Position numbers and translations under genes: made by a program. Shown one piece after another: positions 23,861-35,579 of a stretch of DNA of 64,000 nucleotides (position 1 is its first letter; each line of letters begins with the position of its first letter). The notes under the pieces are model-generated. The model saw nothing but the letters and a program-made list of their open reading frames with translations, had not been told where the DNA came from and ran no database searches. Source of the stretch: Hyaloscypha bicolor E (taxonomy: Eukaryota; Ascomycota; Leotiomycetes; Helotiales; Hyaloscyphaceae); NCBI RefSeq assembly GCF_002865645.1, contig NW_020194589.1, positions 1,844,812-1,908,811 on the forward strand, in the 5' to 3' direction.

Positions 23861-24792
23861 GCAAAATTTTGAGAAAGTAGAGAATACTAACGTGGTTCTC
23901 TTATACTAATTACCGAGTAATACGGGGCAATCTATTAAGGTTATACTATTGAGATTTGCGGAAGGAAGAGCTGCGTCTTTGCCTTGTTCTATCTGAGCTC
24001 ATATATAGTATCAGATTATAACTAAGTTAGGAGTCAAAATCAGTATGTAAATTAATATGATCAGGATTATCTGAGTTCTTAGTAAGAGTCGAGAGGCAAG
24101 CGCTCTAAATACATTAATTTCCAGGCAATAGTAAAAAGCCCTATAACTAGCCCTACTAGGCAGCCTTAGAAATACAGCCTCACCAGGTAGTACTCTGGGG
24201 CATTGCTCTGAGGCATCCTCATTAGGCGTTTCTAAGGTCTGATTTAATATACAGGTACTTATATATAGCCTTATGTCTAAATTCGGTGCTAGGCGGTTTT
24301 ATTAATATTTAATGCTCCCAAGTATACTAGACATGCGGCTGAGTCCGACTAGTAGAATAGGTAATTAGTTATATATAAGCTTGGAATAACAGGGGATAAT
24401 AAACAATTCAATTTCGGTAAGGCTAGATTAAATTTCTTGAGTGCGTAGGCTATGCAAACGTCTTAGCCTATAGCATTATGCACTGAGAATCCGTAACAGA
24501 TTAGTTACCCGCCCATAATTCTTACTGTGACGAAACCTAACCTACTTCACATCTAATATAGTTAGTTCGCATTACCGCTTTACTCAGGTGCTAATTACCC
24601 TTGACCTACCCTGTACTCAGGATGCTCAGCCATGTTTCTACTCTCTGTTCAAGTATCCTAATTATAATTACTATACTACTTAGCTACTTTATTCTTAAAG
24701 AATATTCGTATTTATATTTATATCTTTATTAAATAATAGTTATAATATACTTTCCGTCTTTCTCTTTCTCTATAAAGAATCTATTATTAACT
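23861..24792. other. A+T-rich intergenic segment, no gene seen
   Basis: Nothing with a conserved motif was found between the phosphatase relic and the HET relic. Base composition is intermediate, with patches (24,650-24,790) resembling RIPped DNA. Confidence 0.45.
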
Positions 24793-26720
24793 TTAATAGA
24801 AAAATCTTTTATAAAGTTCTCCCGATCCTATTAATAGACGGTAAACGCCCCTATACGGATAAACTTTCCTCTTTTCCTACTAGTAGGAGTAATAAGAAGG
24901 CCGCTTATTAATGTAGTAGGAATAATAGGAAGACCTCCTACTAATGACCGCAACTTATCGAGCATATTATAGTATTTATTTTCCAGAATTGGAAATATAA
25001 AGACTTTGTCCCCAGTTTGAACCGAGCCTTCTAGTAAGTTCAGGCCTTGTCTCTCTAGCCTGCGCTTGATTGCCCACTCCTTGCCCTTCGGGTACGGTTC
25101 GAAATCCCAAACAGCGGCGTAGTTTGGTTACAGGGCTACTAATTGTCCTTTGAGACGTATGGACGACTCCGGAGAGACGGCTATTATAATCCCGTACTTG
25201 CCGTCGCCTATAGATATGGGGGTTTTTACCTCTAAGACTCTTAATATATAGGTAATATCCTCTTGTAAAGTGCGTAAGTATTTTAACTATTCATTAACAG
25301 ATGCCCATAACCAAGAAGGTACTCTGTATTAAGCGGGCATACCAAATTCCGGCTTATAAGAACGTTCCCACAAAAGATCTTTTAGCAGAGACTTGTTTTA
25401 TGGGCCGGCTTGAAAATTGTCCCCAGTCCTTTTTATTACTAATACTAAGCCGGCTATAGCAGCGAATTTGTCTTTATTAGGATATCTGAGGTCGCAAGCT
25501 AAATAATCCTCTATGATTCTTCTCCAAACTTCCTCGTAGGAGTTGTTCTCGGGTCCTGGCAGGGTCTCAATAGTCGTTAATAAAGGTAGAGATAGTAATA
25601 CCGAATCTGATATGTCCCATACTATACTGCGCAACTCAGGCAATAAGGGGAGGGGAGGATGTGGTTGAACTCTGAACTTTGAAGGGATGCTTTTTAGAAA
25701 GATCTCATACGACTTTTGCTCGGAACATTCCCAGTAGACCTGCGTTTTACTAAAGTGAATAATTCTCCTAGACAATATCCGTTCCTGTAATACCTAGCCT
25801 CTTTTGTTAAGTAGAGCAGTAAATACATCTTCATATATGCTTCCTAACTGGAGGTAGTAGATCCCTTCGTAGTGGATCTTTCGGTCATTGATCTTGTTAT
25901 ATGCTAAATGCCAGAAACGCCAGTTAATAGAAACAGGGAATGGTTTGATAACCCGGGAATCACGATAGTGGAAGAGACCCTCGGTATTATCTACGGATGC
26001 CGTTGCGGCTAGATTCAGGGTAGCGTTTGCATAGATGCGTCCCATGTATTCGGATTCTTTTTGCCAATCCAATTCGGAATCTTGAATAATGCAGAGGGCG
26101 TCGACCCAGATATACTTGAAGCCCAACCAAGCGGTGAATAAAATCGCCTGGCTAAAGGTTTCGGGAAGCTTTTTGAATGGGATATATCCCGGATCCGATA
26201 GAGATACCTCGTCGTAACCGATGGAATCGTTAGAAGATCGGAGTTAGAATGGTTCATTTTCCTGTTCACCCCAGCAATGACTCAGGGTTACGTATCGGTC
26301 TTTGTGGAGGAGGTTGACACCCCTGTAGAGCCTGATCTTACGTCCATTGAGATGGATGAGTCTTGTCGGCTTGACCTTTGAGTCTGAGGAGTGACGGTAC
26401 TTCGAGTGATCGGATAAGCATGCGTCGTACCACGATCTATATTGCTTGACGAATAACTTGGTGTATATAGCTCGGGAAGGAATAACAGGGTAGTGTGATT
26501 CTGCGCCTATTAACAAGATTAGCTTCTTTACTAATTACGATAAAATTTGAGTTCTTAATAAGTGGTCTTACCGTAATCGCTAATGGGATACAGGCCTATA
26601 GAAAATATTGATATTGCATCCTTAGATTTCTGGCATTGGCATTCGGTGGAAAATTCTATAGTTGGGTTAATGCCGGGAAGAACAATATTACGTCAGAAGA
26701 ATGTTGGGGAACTATCGTTT
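24793..26720 (-). pseudogene. HET-domain (heterokaryon incompatibility) gene, broken by RIP-type stops
   Basis: The minus strand encodes a typical HET protein. Motif order: YVTLSHCWGEQE; FKKLPETFSQAI; GFKYIWVDALCIIQDSE with DWQKESEYMGRIYANATLNL; RG-stop-VLQERILSRRIIHFSK; VYWEC; and a C-terminal PA-stop-YRVPSWLWASV. All downstream of 26,506 is in one frame. Stops lie at 26,244, 25,794 (Trp to TAG), 25,398, 25,329, 25,287 and 25,128. A 65-nt intron (26,507-26,571, GTAAGA...AATAG) precedes AESHYPVIPSR; the 5' exon ends near DAISIFSIGLYPISDYG, and its start is not visible. HET proteins trigger cell death after fusion of unlike hyphae. This copy is inactive. The end is set at the TAA at 24,793; a frameshifted tail may extend a little further. 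Confidence 0.88.
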
Positions 26721-26850
26721 TTACTATCTATTAAGGATATGTAAGCCTTCTGTACACAATTACAAGTATGTATGAAGAAAACATATTGCTTACAAATCAC
26801 CGCTTTGTGAAAGGATCTTTTTCAGTTATATGCAAATCCAGCAGTTACGG

Positions 26851-26958
26851 TCGGCGGCTTGTTCGAGACCCTCTCGAGACTAGTGCGGATTCTATTTGTT
26901 AAATTCGGCGGCTTGTTCGAGACGCTCTCGAGGCTAGTGCGGATGCCATTTGTTAAAT
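26851..26958 (+). repeat. Perfectly spaced 54-bp tandem duplication
   Basis: Two adjacent 54-bp units (26,851-26,904 and 26,905-26,958) start TCGGCGGCTTGTTCGAGA and end TTTGTTAAAT, differing at four positions, all single-base changes (for example CCCTCTC/CGCTCTC). They lie 5' of the HET relic and are not found elsewhere in the window. Confidence 0.85.
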
Positions 26959-28068
26959 TTCGGATCTAGGCGGAAGATACCTGCGCAAGTAGCACACAAA
27001 TTGCGTCCGTTATTGGCTTTTATACCTATAATAGCTTAGTAATAGCGTATTATCTCGGGCTCTTTAATTTGGTAGTTCGAGCCTCGCAATGCTATATATA
27101 CCTTGTCGCTCCGATACCGCTGGCAGCCCAGGCGACAGTTGCTCAGCTTCTCCTTGGTTCATATCGAGAGGCGCATTCTTGAAACTGTATCGATCTGATA
27201 CGGAAGTGGAGTGAAAGGTTGTATCAAGAGAAATGCTAGTGTGACGATGGCCTTACGGCTGGTCTTCTGCGTGGTATTTGAAGGTGCAGCTTTTTCTTTA
27301 GCTCCGACCCCCGCGTGACATGGCACCCACCTGTTCCATTTCGATCGCGCGCCACAAAAGGCAAATCACATGCATCATGCCCGATCATGCCTAAGTCCGT
27401 ACATGCCGCGTCCCGCATCCTTCCTTTCTCTTAAACCTATCTAATCCGGCGAGTAAGGAGCTCAAAACCTGTGCGCCGTGCAGGGGTGTGGATTGCAAAG
27501 TCGAGGGAGAAGTTGAAAGTAAAGAAGAGGAAGGCTTTGCAGCCTCTCGATCCTAATATCCCGGCCCGCCTGCAAAGACTCTCGTACGACCGGAAAGCCC
27601 ACGACCTCGACCTCGACCTTAACCTCAACCCTCGATCCGCGTATCTTTGCCCTCCCCTGTCCTGCCTCTCCTACCTCTTCCGCCTCGACTTGAACCCTCG
27701 ATCTGTGCCACCCTGTTACGGCTTGGCCTTAGGCCTTAAGCATCAAGTCATGTGTAGACGTGAAGGCGGTGAAGGACAGCAGTAAATTTGACTTATATTC
27801 TCATACGAACCTTGTAGAAAACCTCTTTTCTCCTTAGCTTTGAATAGTCGTAGTTAAAGCCGTTCGACCTTGTCCTGCGGACCCTGAAACCGGTACTCGT
27901 GACAGTTAGCCGCCGTTACAAGCATATACGAGCCAGGATGAGAGACGCTAATAAGAGAGCGATTTATTCTGGATCTCGTAGGAGAATGCCTATATTCGAG
28001 GATCTAAAGTTAGGGAAAGAAGAAAAGAGGAGAAGGGAGGAGAGCTAGAGTACAGTACTATAGACTAC
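26959..28068. other. Right edge of gene island, no supported gene
   Basis: A 104-codon plus-strand frame (27,471-27,785) has a basic start and a repeated DLDLNLNPRS pattern produced by CTCGACCT-type low-complexity DNA; it has no known domain. A tract at about 27,076-27,097 looks like a tRNA T-arm but no tRNA folds around it. The first G-long LTR begins at 28,069. Confidence 0.4.
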
Positions 28069-28380
28069 TGTGGTACGGCAGGCCGTACTCGTCGAAAATC
28101 ATGTTATTTTGGCGGTTTTGAGGTTTAGGTCACATGGCAAAGGCCGCGGCCTTTTGCACGTAACTTGCGGAAATCACATAAGAAAGCTGGTTTTTCTATA
28201 GACTTAGAGAATAATCCTTTATGAGTATTTAATTAATTAAGCTTTTGCATACTATATACTATTTATACTTTACTATTTACGCTTTTAATTTATTATTTTA
28301 CTATTAAGTTACGTTTTATACTCTAGTATACTTTATATAGGTTTTTGTCTTATTACAGTTTCCCTCCTATATATTTTATA
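28069..28380 (+). repeat. 5' LTR of G-long
   Basis: It begins TGTGGTACGGCAGGCCGTAC and matches 46,352-46,680 throughout, with differences almost all of C-to-T/G-to-A type. This copy is the least mutated of the three. The exact right end is uncertain: a CA lies at 28,356-28,357, but similarity continues about 20 bp further. It contains the 36-bp palindrome at 28,129. Confidence 0.75.
28129..28164. repeat. 36-bp palindrome, copy 1 (least mutated)
   Basis: The imperfect inverted repeat is centred on GGCCGCGGCC, with outer arms GTCACATGG and GCACGTAAC. It lies within the 5' LTR of G-long. The same 36-bp block recurs at 34,590, 40,511, 46,412 and 57,907. Confidence 0.85.
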
Positions 28381-29379
28381 GTAAGTAATACAGGAAGAAT
28401 AGAAACTTCGCAGTTAAGATAATACTCTTATAAAGTTCTAAGGGGTATCTATAAGGCGGATTATTAGCTTAGCAAGTTAGGGGAGAAAAGGGCTATTATA
28501 ATACCTTAAGCCTAAGACTAAAATATTAAGGATATACGAGCATTAATCTCAGTATCTTATATTAATTTCCGATATATCTAGTAACTTGGATACGGATTAG
28601 CCGCAAGATATAGTTACTAGTATAGTATATAGGGGTAATAGAAATAGAGGCTAATTATAAAAGGAAAAGAGATAAAGGAAATAAAATAAGAAATATTATA
28701 CTAAAATAATATAAGTTAGACCTTAGTTAGAATCAGACTTTAGTATTCAGAAATAAAGTTATACTATTAATTTATATATTATTTTTAGTTATAGTAAAAG
28801 CCGGAATTAAAATAGCTTTAATCTTAGTAATAAAGCTTGCTCCTAAATCCAAAAAAGATATCCAAAAAAGGAAATATTCTTAAATTTAAATAAAATAATA
28901 AACTAGAATCGGAAATAAGAATTAAAAAGAAATCGGAAATAAGAAATTATATAAATAAACTAGAAAAGCTTCTAGAGAAAGAAATAGATACTAAGTAAAG
29001 AAAGAAAAAAGAATTCAGAAAAGTCAGAAAAATTAGTAAAATTATATTTATTATTTTTATTATTATCTTTAATAATATTAATAAATATATCTAGTTTAGT
29101 AAAATTAAGAGAAAATACTATAAGTATTAAGCTAAAGAAATAGGAAAGAAAATATAAGTAATAGGAATAAGACTAGAAAAGCTATTACCTTATTATTACT
29201 AATACTAAAACTTAAACCTTAATTATATCTATTATTATTAACTAGTTTCTTTCTAATTCCGGTTCCTAAACTAAAAGACATACTTAAACGGGAAGTTAGT
29301 TTTTTAGGAACCTTATTAGTAAAAGTCTTAGATATAGAAACTCTATAATTAATTATAGAAGAAATTATTAAGATTAATA

Positions 29380-30520
29380 TAGCTAAGAATAAATATATAC
29401 TAGTACCGGATTTAAATCTACTATTTATAAGAGCTCCTGAAATACTATAGTTTTAGGGAAGTAATATCTTTATATTCTTAGAATAGTATATAAATATATA
29501 TAAGAATTATTATATTCTTAATAATACTAAAAGAAAAAGAATTATTTATTATATTTCTCTTATTTATAAGAATTAGATTAAGGCTATACTAGAGTATTAT
29601 ACTAATAATCCGGAAGATTACTAGAAAACTAAGTTTTTTAAGGCCTTACTAAAGAAATTCCGAGAATATAACTAGGAAATACTTAAAATTAGTTATAACT
29701 TTCTTAATTAGATTATTATATAAGCCCAGAATAGAGAAATCTCGTCTAAGTTTTATATTAATATATTTAATAAAGTATTAAAGGAATTACTAAAGAGAAA
29801 AAAAATAAAAAAAATAATTTAGTATTAAGAATTTATAAGAGAATTATTTATTCTAGTAAAAGATTATATTCTTAAAAATATAAACTTTAAGCCTATAGAT
29901 ATTTCTATTTATAAATATAATAAGATATATAAGAAAGTAATAATATTCTATTAATATAAAGAAAAGAAATATTATTTTAATATTACTAATAATCTAAATA
30001 TATCTAGATTTAGATAAGAATACTTAAATATAATAGTTTATAATATGGTTTCTAAATTAGAAAATAATTATTTCTTATTAGTTTCTCTTATTGTATTTCC
30101 TAAAGCTACTATAGATATAAATAAGAGAAAAACCTAGCCTATAGCTAATTATATAAAACTTACTAAAAGTAGTAAACCTAAGGAAAATAATATTAACTAG
30201 CTAATAAGAAATCTAGAAAAACTATTTATTATTATTATAACTTAAAAGAATTTATAGAAATAACTTAATATAATTACTATTATAATTCGGGAAAATATTT
30301 ATAGCCTGCTTATATAGCCTAGCTAACTATAGTAAGTATAATAATATTAATAGCCTAGTAAGTATAATTTAAATCTTTAGGGAAAATATACTAGAAATCG
30401 TAATAGAGGTTATAGAAAATACTATAGTAGCTATAGTAGTCAAGCTAAAATAGGTAAAAAGTCTAAATAACTATATTCTAGAGAAAGTTAGTTTTAAATA
30501 TAATTAGAAAATATTACTTA
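29380..30520 (+). pseudogene. gag of G-long (broken)
   Basis: Plus-strand translation gives a retrotransposon Gag pattern: FRAPEIL-like head (LLFIRAPEIL), NIFIFLEQYINIYKNY (with TAG for Gln), KFFKALLKKFREYN, then NREISSKFYINIFNKVLKEL and YKYNKIYKKV. Similar Gag domains in fungal Ty3/gypsy elements read FLE-YE-LCDDY and ALLKEFRDDD, so Asp residues here have become Asn. Stops occur throughout. The segment between the LTR and 29,380 may hold the true Gag start and leader but is too degraded to define. Confidence 0.7.
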
Positions 30521-30949
30521 AGTTAATATAGCCTATAATATAAACCTAGAACTAAAAGAATGAATTTACTATAAGTACTATAATAGGAATAAGAATAATA
30601 ATATTAATCTAGAATATATTTATATTTCTTAGTTCTATTACTTACTAATAGAAGAACTTATAAATTATAGATATACTTACTAATTTAATAAAAGATAATA
30701 TAAAAGGCTATTTAAGCCTAAATAAGAAAGCATTTCCTTTTTCCTTACTAATAAGTACTAGTAGTTTAACTAAATTATTTCCTAAGTTTAAGGAAAAGAA
30801 TTTAACTATAACTTAAATACTTAACCCAAAAATATCTAGAGATTAATAAGGGATACCTAGTTTACTAGATAAGAAAGAGAAAAGGAAACTAGCTAACCAG
30901 GATCTATATATAGAAGTAAGCAAGTTATATTTAGGAAATCTAAATAGCT

Positions 30950-33900
30950 ACTTTACCTTAGAGAAAATTATATTGGAATTACTAATACTTTAGGTTCTGA
31001 AATTAATAAATAGTACTAAGATTTAGCTATAAATAGCGTTTTTATTAGTATTATAACGGGTTCCTTATTAAGGAGAAAGGGAAAAAAGATAAAAATAGCT
31101 AAAGAGGTTTTCTAAAAATAAGTTAGAGCGGAAAAGAAGCTATTTTATATAAGAGGCTAGAAGAATACTACTTTAAGAAATAATAGATAAGGGAATAGCC
31201 TAGCTAAAAATATAAATATTAATACTTTCGGAAATAAATAAAACAAATTAGAAACCTAATATACTCTTAATTATAATAAGTATAAAATTCCTAAAGTTAA
31301 TAATATTCCAATAAGATTACTAAAGAAAGTAATTATTCTATTTCCGAAAACTTAGAAAGAAATAAGAATACTTATTAATACCTTAAAAACGCCAGATCTA
31401 GCTATTATATTTTAAAACTAATAAATTAAGAATAATACTTCCTACTTTACTATCTTATAAATAAAAAATACTATTATATTAAATATAGTTAGATATACTA
31501 GGAGATCTATAGAACTAGTAGCTATAGCTTATATAATAAATAGAATATTTAAAGAATTAGAAATACTAGCTTAGGTACCTAATACTAATAAAATTATTTA
31601 ATTTAAAAGTAATAGTATTAATATTCGGATATTATATAAGCTTTATATTTCTGATTTATACTTCGAGAACCTTAAGGGAATATTAAATATAAAGAAATAA
31701 TTAATACTAGAGCTAAAATTAATATTTTCCCTAAAAAGATCTCTAGAAGTATTAGTAAAGTAATATATAATACTATAGATTATTAAATATCTATTATTAC
31801 TAGAATAGAATTTGAATTTATAGAAATAATAAAGCTTAAAGCTAAGGTTATAAATAAAGTAGAATATGAAAATACGTTTTTCCTAATTAAAAGGGCTCTA
31901 AAAATCCTACTTAGTTAATTATTCTTAGTAAAAATAAAGATAAATATTATATATAAAAGTAATAGCTTATAAAATAGAAGATTTACTAACCCTAAAAATA
32001 ACTAGAATATTTATACTATTATAATTATTCTATTTTTAAAAAATACCGGGAAATAGAAGAAAGTAATAATTCAAGAATACTAAGCTTCTAGAATTAAGGA
32101 ATTAAGTAATATAGAGCAGGAAACTAAAAATAAAAATAAAAAATAGAACCTGGTATTATAATTAGTAATAATATTAGGGGAAACGGGAAGATACCAGAAT
32201 TTCCTATAGATTTTTTTATTTTGGGTTTAGAAGTTTAGGAAATTAATAATATTTTTAGAGAAACTAAAGCAGAAAAGGCTCTAATTAAAGTATTATTAAG
32301 AATAGTTCCGGAATTAATAGAAAAAGAAGTAAAAAGAATATTAAGTAAAGATATTTCTAAAGAAGAGATAAAGTAATATTTCCTAATAGTAAAGAAATAT
32401 ATTCCCAAAGCTAAGAAATATTAAACTTAAAACTAGAAAGAATTCTGAAATATATAGAAGCTTAAAGAAGATATATTAAAATACTAGACAAAAAGGTACT
32501 CTTTATATCTAACTAGGAAAGAGCTAAATAGGAAGGTTATAAATTCCGGAAATTAAACGAAAAGAGTACTAGAGAAAATAGCTATAACTCTTAAAAAAAA
32601 AGATAATAACTATAGTTTATTTCTAATTACGAAAGTATATAAAATAAAAAATAAGAAGATTTAACTAGTAAATACTAATAATAGAACTAGAGAAGGCCCT
32701 AGTAGATATCCGGACTAGTTTAAGAGATCTAAAGCTAGAGAATACTTATAGAAATATACTAGAAAATATAAGAATTATTTTTTACTAAGAATATTAGCTA
32801 TTTCAAGAGATTTATAACTTATTCCGGAATATTTTAAATAATTAGATATTAGTAACTAGCTCTAGAAAGAGGAACTAGCTATATTTTAAGAATTAAGAAT
32901 TAATTAAGAAGATATAATTATATTTAATTAGAAAGAAATAAGAAAAGTCTATAAGAATATTAGCTTATCTATTCTAATTAAGACTATTAAGTATAAAGCC
33001 TAATAAGAGAAGAATTTCTTATATCCCAAAGCTCTAGTACTAGTAATAATAAAAATACTATTAGAATACCTAGATTATAAAGTTCTTAAAAAATATAATA
33101 AACCTTACTAAAATCCATAGTTCTTAGTTATAAAGAAAATTACTAGAACTTATAAACTAATTAATACTACTATAAAAATAAATTTAGTAATCTTATAAGA
33201 TACTAACTTATTTCTATTTATTAATAAAATCTTAAAGAAATTTACTAGATATACTTATATTTCTCTAATTAATTTCTTTTCCGGATATAATTAACTTATA
33301 CTAGATATTTATAATAAAGATTTAATTATATTTATAATATTTCTAGAACTATTAAGAATAATTATATTACTTTAGGAAGCTACTAATTCCGTTATATAAT
33401 TTATATAGGTTATTATAACTATTTTAGAGAATTTATTTCCTAAAATTACTATATTATTTATTAATAATATTAGAGTTAAGAGACCTTATATAAGCTATAA
33501 TAAGTAGCTTATTTTATCTGGAATTCGGTATTTTATATTTAAATATCTTTAAAACCTAAATATAACCTTAAATAAAGTTAAATAAGCTAGAGCTAATATT
33601 AGAGGAAAATTATAGTTTTATTATAATAATATAATTATTATTAGTTTTATTTATAAAGTACTTAGAAAAAGCTCTTTAAGCTCAGGAATTACTAAGATCT
33701 TAAAATAGAAATATTATAATAATATAACTAAAGGCAAGGTATTTATTAGAATTATTATTTATTATTATATTTAAATTAAAGGCTTTATAATTATTACTAA
33801 ACCTATTTATTACTTAATAAGAAAAAATGTAATATAGAACTAGAGTAATAAATAAGTACTAGTTATATGAATTATTTAAGAAAAGCTTATTATTATTCTA

Positions 33901-34300
33901 ATACTTTATAAGTTATATTATAATTTATTAGAAAATTAGGAAATAATTATATTAGTAATAAATACTAGCCTGGATAAATAGAATAGAACTCTTAATTAAT
34001 ATAATAATAAAGAGAAAAAGAAAGTTATATAATATGAGTCTAAAATCTAGAATAATATTAAATAAAAATATAATATTACTAAAAGAAAATATTAAGAACT
34101 AGTAAAATATTTATAGAAAATATAATTCTAGCTATATAAAGTTTATTTTATTCTTAAACTAGATATTAATATACTTATTATATAGCTAAATAAAATAGCT
34201 ATAAATTTTCCTAAAACTCTAGTTACTTACTAGCTAATATAAATTTAATTATTTGATTTTAAAATTAAATATATTAAAGAAACCAAATATACTATTACTA
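30950..34300 (+). pseudogene. pol of G-long, first part: protease?, RT and RNase H (broken)
   Basis: The RT domain is clear at about 33,130-33,860: LINTTIKINL, FTRYTYISLINFFSGYN, LILDIYNKDLIIF, ATNSV and the catalytic box FINNIRVKRP at 33,457-33,486, where relatives have FLDDI-VKGP, so both catalytic Asp residues are now Asn. An RNase H region should follow to about 34,300 but only fragments are readable. A protease is presumed within 30,950-32,700 but I could not point to its active site. The element is split by Copia insertion after 34,677; integrase resumes at 40,959. Confidence 0.75.
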
Positions 34301-34589
34301 ATAAATTATTAAGATATTTATAATAAAAAAGTAATACTAAAAATAATAAGAATATTAATAAATAATTAATAATAAAGCTTAATATTATTAGAATAATACT
34401 TATTAGATAGAAATTTTAGTTAAAGAAAATGGTTCCGATTTAGTTATATAATATTATTTTAAAGAATTAGATTCCTAAAACCTTTATTAGATATTTAAAT
34501 AATAATATCTAGTTATTATAAATTAATAATTAAAGCCTTATTATATCTAAAAGCAAATTAGTAATATTAAAAAATAATAAAATCCGGAA

Positions 34590-34625
34590 GTTATATAATA
34601 AAGGCTATAGCCTTTTATATATAAC
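34590..34625. repeat. 36-bp palindrome, copy 2 (outside an LTR)
   Basis: GTTATATAATAAAGGCTATA continues into its near-complement, ending TATATATAAC; it is the RIP-mutated form of the 36-bp palindrome of the G-long LTR. Here it lies inside pol, 48 bp before the Copia insertion point, and the flanks do not match LTR sequence. Confidence 0.75.
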
Positions 34626-34677
34626 CTTTAGTAAAATAATAAATAATAATACTAATTTATATACTTTACTTAATAAC

Positions 34678-34962
34678 TATTAGTATAGCTATTTCTTTGG
34701 AAGTCACGTGTATAGTTACGGGATACGGGATACGGGATATGGGTAATAAGACATGAGATACGGGATATGGTTATGTGACCTCGTGTTCTATTAGTAACTC
34801 GACTAGTAGACTAGATCCCTTTAGGCTTAGCAGATTTAGGGATCGCATATTAATATTATAATACTATAATTCCTACTTCTAAATAATAATAACTTTACTA
34901 ACTAATATAACTAGTATTTCTATACCTATATAATAGTATTATATATTACTAGTAAACTAATA
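34678..34962 (+). repeat. 5' LTR of nested Copia
   Basis: 285 bp, the same length as the 3' LTR, containing ACGGGATACGGGATACGGGA-type short repeats and a GTCACGTG at about 34,703. Differences from the 3' LTR are mainly transitions. Confidence 0.92.
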
Positions 34963-35579
34963 CTAATTAGTTTATATATATAGATTAGAGAAGATTTTAG
35001 ATTAGTCCTAAAAGTATTTAGTAGCCTAAGACAAATCTAGTCTATTTTATATTAAAAGAGAAAACTACTTATTAACTTTACGAAAGCATTTAGTATCCTA
35101 TAGTAAAGATATCTAGCTCTTACTAATTAATAAGTAATTAGCCATTTGACTATCTATCTATTTAATTTCTACTATTCTTTAAAACTAACTTCTTTTAGCC
35201 CTAAAACTATCTTCTTAGAAACTATCTTTTCTACTTATATAATACCCGTATTTATAAGATCCTCTTTCCGGAATATATACCCTATATATATCCTTAAAGC
35301 TATTTAACTACTACTTCGATTTTACTATTAAATTAAGTTCTTTAAGCTTTAGATTCTTCCGGAATTATAATATTTCACTTCCTAAATTTCTTATTATAAA
35401 TAAAATTATTTAAAAGCAAAATATTTACTTTAATATCTATAATATCTCTAGATATCTGGGATATCTGGTATCTAAACCAGATATCTAGATACCTTTACTA
35501 CCGAACCCTTTCTATAAACCTATTATAAACTACCTTACCTTTAAACTCTTCCTATTACGAATTATATATATATACTAGG

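Noticed and set aside
27060..27110. tRNA-like T-arm (AGTTCGAGCCT)
   Set aside because: No acceptor, D or anticodon arm could be paired around it on either strand.
27471..27785. 104-codon plus-strand frame
   Set aside because: Low-complexity CTCGACCT-type repeats explain the protein pattern; no known domain.
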